54,215 nucleotides of DNA, taken from assembly GCA_016183235.1 (NCBI GenBank), contig JACPFA010000039.1, positions 1 to 54,215 of the forward strand, in the 5' to 3' direction. Numbering within the stretch: position 1 is the first letter of the stretch; every line of letters begins with the position of its first letter. The notes under the pieces are model-generated. The model saw nothing but the letters and a program-made list of their open reading frames with translations. It made no database searches and was not told where the DNA came from. Below, one piece after another: positions 50,807-54,215 of this stretch. The translations under genes were made by a program, and so were the position numbers. This stretch comes from Deltaproteobacteria bacterium (GTDB taxonomy: Bacteria; UBA10199; DSSB01; JACPFA01).

Positions 50807-51184
50807 ATGAAGGTATTAATTATCGATGATGAAGTAGAGCTTGTGCGTTTGACTGAAAAATGGATTCGGTCAAAGGGCTATGAAGTTTATAGTTATTTTG
50901 AGGGCAAAGGCGCCATTGACCATATCCGAGAAGTTTGCCCCGATGCAATTTTGCTAGATCTTCTTTTGCCCGATATTTCGGGAATTGAGATTTTTTATAC
51001 TTTAAAAGCCGATCCCGAATTAAGCAAGATCCCCGTATTATTTTTCACCTCTTATAATGTTAAGGAGTGGCCCGAGTTGACCAACCTGTGGCCCGAAGGT
51101 ATTATTAATAAGCCCTATGATCCTAAATATCTGCTTAGTGAACTTGAGCGCGTGCTTGCGAATCCAGAGGAATCCAAACCTTAA
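50807..51184 (+). CDS. Stand-alone response-regulator receiver
   Basis: 125 residues; acidic Asp7-Asp8, phosphoacceptor Asp51 (AILLDLLLP) and Lys in INKPYD. It converges with the Cache kinase and overlaps its last 50 bases. The likely phosphate donor is that kinase; no output domain is present. Confidence 0.88.
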   Translation: MKVLIIDDEVELVRLTEKWIRSKGYEVYSYFEGKGAIDHIREVCPDAILLDLLLPDISGIEIFYTLKADPELSKIPVLFFTSYNVKEWPELTNLWPEGIINKPYDPKYLLSELERVLANPEESKP

Positions 51185-53150
51185 AAACCGACCCTTTGCC
51201 AGGTTCGCTGGTTAAAGCAATTTTGCCTTTGTGTTCTTGCACGATTAATCGGGTAACCGCTAGGCCTACCCCCGAGCCGCCAGTTTTCCAAATGCCTCGG
51301 CTTAAAGATTGGCCAAACATTTCAAAAATCTTTTCATGATCTTGGGTAGGAATGCCCACCCCTGTGTCTTCAATTTCTAATTTTACCATGTCATTTTCTT
51401 GCACCATTCTTGCTGTAATCGTGCCATGTTCCGTGAACTTGATGGCATTGTTTAACAAGTTCAACAGCACTTGTTTGATTTTATCCGCATCACAGTTAAC
51501 GATGAGGGATGTTAGTGGGAACTCTCGAATCAAATGAAGATTTTTTTGCATAATCTCAGGTTCTACACTGTGGCAAATTTCTTCAAAAACCTCATTGAGG
51601 TTGGTGTCTTCATAAAACATTTCCATTTTGCCCGCTTCAAGCCTTGAATAGTCGAGTACATTACTAATGAGCCTAGCCAAGCGATCAATATTGCGTTTGG
51701 CGATCGTGAGGGTTTCATGTTGCGAGGTATTAATGGGCCCTTCAATTTCTTCGAGCATAATGTCGATCCCAGATTTCATAGCCGAAAGTGGGGTGCGAAG
51801 TTCATGCGACACCATCGAAATGAAGGCCGATTTCATTTGATTGGCATATCTCAATTCTTCGTTGGCCTTTTTAAAACGTTCTTCACTTTGTTTTAATTGT
51901 TGGGTGCGTTCTTGAACCCGAAGGTCTAATTCATCTTTGGCTTGTTGTAGCTCGTGTTGAGTGGTTTCGACGGCTTTTTTAGCTAACAAAGTATCTTCTA
52001 CTAAATTAAGCGCTGCACGGCGTGAAGCGATGAGTTGTTCGGTTTGTTTTTGCAGGGCTTGAGTTCGGTGTTGCACTTTTTCTTCTAGGGCCTTTTGGGT
52101 GGAAACGAGTTCTTGTGTCATGTCTTTAATTGCCAAGGCTAGTTTTCCAATTTCATCTTTCCGGCCGCTTTGGATTAATAGCATGGGTTGGACAAAATCA
52201 GGGTGTTGTTCTCTTACCTTACTCGTTAAAAAGCTGAGTTCGAGCAGAGGTTTTAAAAGTTGTTGGCGAAGAAAGAGATTGCTTATAAAAAGAATCAACA
52301 GAATAACCCCGCCCAAGATCCAAATTTTGTTTTTTATTTTGTTCACTTCTCTTAAAAAGTATTCTTCATTCATTTTGGCGGCAAAGATCCAAGGTGTGGC
52401 CGTAATATTCTTGGTAGCTATAAAATTTGCAGAGGCATTGGTTTGGCCTAAAAATTTTACAAATTCACCTTTTTGTTGGGAAGACAGGGAAGTGGGGGCA
52501 AGAAAAGTTAGCGCATTTTGTCTTTCATCGCGCCAAATTAAGGCAACGCTTGCATGATTGCCCAGGGCACTAATCTCAGCTAAAATTTTCAAAAGGTTTT
52601 CTACCCCACTTTCAATCACCAAAACCCCCGCAGGTTGACCGTTCTGTAAAATAGGCCCGGCCAGGTAAAGACGCGGAGTAAGATTAGCCTCTTCTGACAT
52701 CAAAAAATAGACCGTTTGTTCCTTGGCTAGTGTCAGATATTTCCAAAGCGGGTAAGATTTTCCTTCTGAATTAAAATCAGTGGAGACAATAATTTTCCCC
52801 TTAAAATCAAGTACACTCATTTTTTTTAAATCAGATTGCCCCTTTAAAGCCTCTTGCAAGCTCGTGCGGAGCGAAGGTTTGAGATAAGAATTGCCAACTC
52901 TAAGATTAAGCAAACCTCGGCTAAGGGAAGGCCTGCTGGCAAAAGACCGAAATAGATGCAAGTTGCTACGGAGATATTCAGAGATACCATGACTCGTTAA
53001 AGAAGTGATTTTGTTCAGACGCTCAAAGGTTTTTTGAGTAATGGTGTTTTTGAAATTTTGATAATAAAAATAGGAGGTGAGTGCAAAAGGGATTAGCACA
53101 AAAGAAGATAAAACCAAGGAAAGTTTTAACCGCAGATTCATGTGATACAA
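51135..53150 (-). CDS. Cache-type membrane sensor histidine kinase
   Basis: 671 residues: membrane helix about 8-28, a periplasmic dCache-like region to about 265, a second helix (IWILGGVILLILFISNLF), HAMP-like linker, long coiled coil, HisKA with ISMVSHELRTPLSAMKSG (His449), HATPase with LLNNAIKF, DTGVGIPT and GSGVGLAVTRLIV. It follows the ethylene-receptor-like gene by 17 bases, so the two are co-transcribed. The kinase domain is paralogous to those at 39942 and 41353. Confidence 0.9.
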   Translation of the reverse strand: MYHMNLRLKLSLVLSSFVLIPFALTSYFYYQNFKNTITQKTFERLNKITSLTSHGISEYLRSNLHLFRSFASRPSLSRGLLNLRVGNSYLKPSLRTSLQEALKGQSDLKKMSVLDFKGKIIVSTDFNSEGKSYPLWKYLTLAKEQTVYFLMSEEANLTPRLYLAGPILQNGQPAGVLVIESGVENLLKILAEISALGNHASVALIWRDERQNALTFLAPTSLSSQQKGEFVKFLGQTNASANFIATKNITATPWIFAAKMNEEYFLREVNKIKNKIWILGGVILLILFISNLFLRQQLLKPLLELSFLTSKVREQHPDFVQPMLLIQSGRKDEIGKLALAIKDMTQELVSTQKALEEKVQHRTQALQKQTEQLIASRRAALNLVEDTLLAKKAVETTQHELQQAKDELDLRVQERTQQLKQSEERFKKANEELRYANQMKSAFISMVSHELRTPLSAMKSGIDIMLEEIEGPINTSQHETLTIAKRNIDRLARLISNVLDYSRLEAGKMEMFYEDTNLNEVFEEICHSVEPEIMQKNLHLIREFPLTSLIVNCDADKIKQVLLNLLNNAIKFTEHGTITARMVQENDMVKLEIEDTGVGIPTQDHEKIFEMFGQSLSRGIWKTGGSGVGLAVTRLIVQEHKGKIALTSEPGKGSVFKVWIPLDSQARAQVH

Positions 53151-53167
53151 CCTTTTAGCGCCGTTCG

Positions 53168-53749
53168 TTATTCGTAAACTTTGTAAGGTTCGGGGTGGCC
53201 TAATTGTTGAGATAATTGGTTAATTTCTTTTTTCAGTTCAACAATCCTTTCTTCACGCCCCACTACGGCTTCGTTAAATCGTTCTAATTCTTGATTAGCA
53301 ATAGCCAGCTCAGAGGCCTTTTTTTGACTTTCAATAGCTAAGTTTTGGAGTTTGCGGTTGGTGGTTTCTAGTTCACGTGGGGCGGGCAGCTGCAAGATAG
53401 TGGGCAGATAAGACAATAAGACTGTGGCGGTTAAGATAGACACAAGGGCAGTGAAGGCCTTTACCAAACCTTCAATGCGATAAGCCCCACTCCAGGTGGT
53501 CCAAACATCCATGATATGGGTGGTACCACAGGCAAAGATGAAGATTGCAAACAGAACAAATATTTTTCGAAAGGGCATATCTTTACGAATTAAGACAAAC
53601 CAGGCAAGGGTGAAGGGAATTGAATAATAGGCTAGAGTAATGAGAATATCCGAGCTAACGTGAAGCCACAAAATTTCGGGTTTCCAAAAATAACAGTGGC
53701 CGTGAGGCATGAATTCGAATTGAGTTAGATTTTTAAAAAATTCGAGCAT
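53168..53749 (-). CDS. Stand-alone ethylene-receptor-like (ETR1-type) membrane protein
   Basis: 193 residues. Three membrane helices at about 30-125 match the plant/cyanobacterial ethylene-binding domain: LHVSSDILITLAYYSIP and FACGTTHIMDVWT. Asp34, Tyr41, Ile44, Pro45, Cys74 and His78 correspond to ETR1 D25, Y32, I35, P36, C65 and H69 with a constant offset of nine, so the copper ligands are kept. A coiled coil (ELETTNRKLQNLAIESQKKA) and a tail VVGREERIVELKKEINQL follow. No kinase domain: the downstream Cache kinase may be the partner. Confidence 0.85.
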   Translation of the reverse strand: MLEFFKNLTQFEFMPHGHCYFWKPEILWLHVSSDILITLAYYSIPFTLAWFVLIRKDMPFRKIFVLFAIFIFACGTTHIMDVWTTWSGAYRIEGLVKAFTALVSILTATVLLSYLPTILQLPAPRELETTNRKLQNLAIESQKKASELAIANQELERFNEAVVGREERIVELKKEINQLSQQLGHPEPYKVYE

Positions 53750-53829
53750 AAGGCAGGCCTCCCTCCAGAAAAAACTGGGTCATTCTCGGCCTGAGGTGAG
53801 CAAAGGTCAAGAGAGTATTTTAAGGAAGT

Positions 53830-54071
53830 ATAATGTCTCAGTTTTTAGTAGAGAGAGCTTGGATCATTTCGTCAGCCGCGCTTCCGCAGCGACCCTAATG
53901 GAATTAGCAGGCATGGAAGCCTTCCGCGTTCCCCATCATGGGTCCCTGCCTTCGCAGGGATGACATGGGCCGCGGTTTTCCATGCCTGCTAATTCTCATT
54001 GGGGGCCCCGCTGCTCCAGCGATGGCTTCCTCAATGATCCAAGCTCTCTCTACTAAAAACTGAGACATTAT
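53830..54071. repeat. Large hairpin element, copy C (intact)
   Basis: Terminal 39-base arms (53830-53868 / 54033-54071) and an inner 18-bp stem (53901-53918 / 53978-53995) are perfect. The core TCGTCAGCCGCGCTTCCGC matches copy B. The inner loop holds a nested GTCCCTGCCTTCGCAGGGAT REP-like hairpin, absent from copy B. No gene lies in 53750-54215. Confidence 0.9.
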
Positions 54072-54090
54072 TTATTAAGGGCACCTCTAA

Positions 54091-54142
54091 AAACCCTCTT
54101 TTCCCCTCTCCCTCGAGGGGAGAGGGCCAGGGAGAGGGTGAG
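54091..54142. repeat. CCCTCTCCCT palindromic repeat
   Basis: TTCCCCTCTCCCTCGAGGGG followed by AGAGGGCCAGGGAGAGGG forms nested hairpins of a widespread intergenic type. Preceded by GCACCTCTAAAAA, like the end of the 6540-6662 hairpin. Confidence 0.6.
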
Positions 54143-54215
54143 AAGCGCCGAGATGGCGTAAAACAAGTTATTTATTCTGGACTATTTTCAAAGATAAAAA
54201 AGGCTTACAAGTATT

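Overview
The window is a moderately AT-rich piece of chromosome from a Gram-negative (diderm) bacterium. Signal peptides, outer-membrane-barrel-like proteins, a sigma-54 (NtrC-type) regulator, a PhaR-type PHA regulator, paired ArsA-like ATPases and many two-component proteins together suggest a delta-proteobacterial or Bdellovibrio-like lineage; this is inference, since no rRNA or phylogenetic marker is present. Housekeeping genes alternate with accessory patches full of toxin-antitoxin pairs, gene debris and long palindromic repeats.

Layout. 1-10.6 kb is core: two ArsA-like ATPases, a PhaR-like regulator, a PP2C phosphatase, an NtrB/NtrC-like pair coupled to a ZIP metal transporter, and thiE-thiD. 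10.6-20.6 kb is a mosaic accessory zone: two AAA/DUF4143 ATPases, two paralogous DUF4116-like/beta-barrel proteins plus the stump of a third, two broken thiD copies, a truncated DUF5678/aspartic-protease pair, an ORF6N fragment, VapBC-like and HipBA-like modules, and a 234-bp hairpin element. 20.6-24.8 kb is core again: a 2-hydroxyacid dehydrogenase, pabC and pabB (p-aminobenzoate), mgsA and tadA. Downstream of tRNA-Ser(GGA), 25.1-34.4 kb holds a decayed defence island: a DUF1016 nuclease, HsdR and methylase stumps, an unknown 565-residue membrane protein, RhuM and AbiEi/AbiEii, with secreted proteins between them. 34.4-48 kb is mostly core: a Fur/PerR-like regulator, Dps, ilvD, several histidine kinases and receivers, DUF190-crcB, a radical SAM protein, an MFS transporter and an AidB-like acyl-CoA dehydrogenase. 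48-54.2 kb has a DUF4114 surface protein with a Pro-Thr minisatellite, tRNA-Ser(CGA), a receiver, a Cache-type histidine kinase and, directly upstream of that kinase, a stand-alone ethylene-receptor-like membrane protein that retains the residues corresponding to ETR1 D25, Y32, I35, P36, C65 and H69.

Two things stand out. First, the ethylene-receptor-like sensor is split from its kinase (53749-51135), and a receiver gene converges on the kinase. Second, there is a family of long hairpin repeats. Two copies (17373-17606 and 53830-54071) have long perfect terminal arms whose sequences differ at 13 of 38 aligned positions, every change being matched on the opposite arm. Many shorter REP-like elements sit inside locus-specific inverted repeats, like nested dolls.
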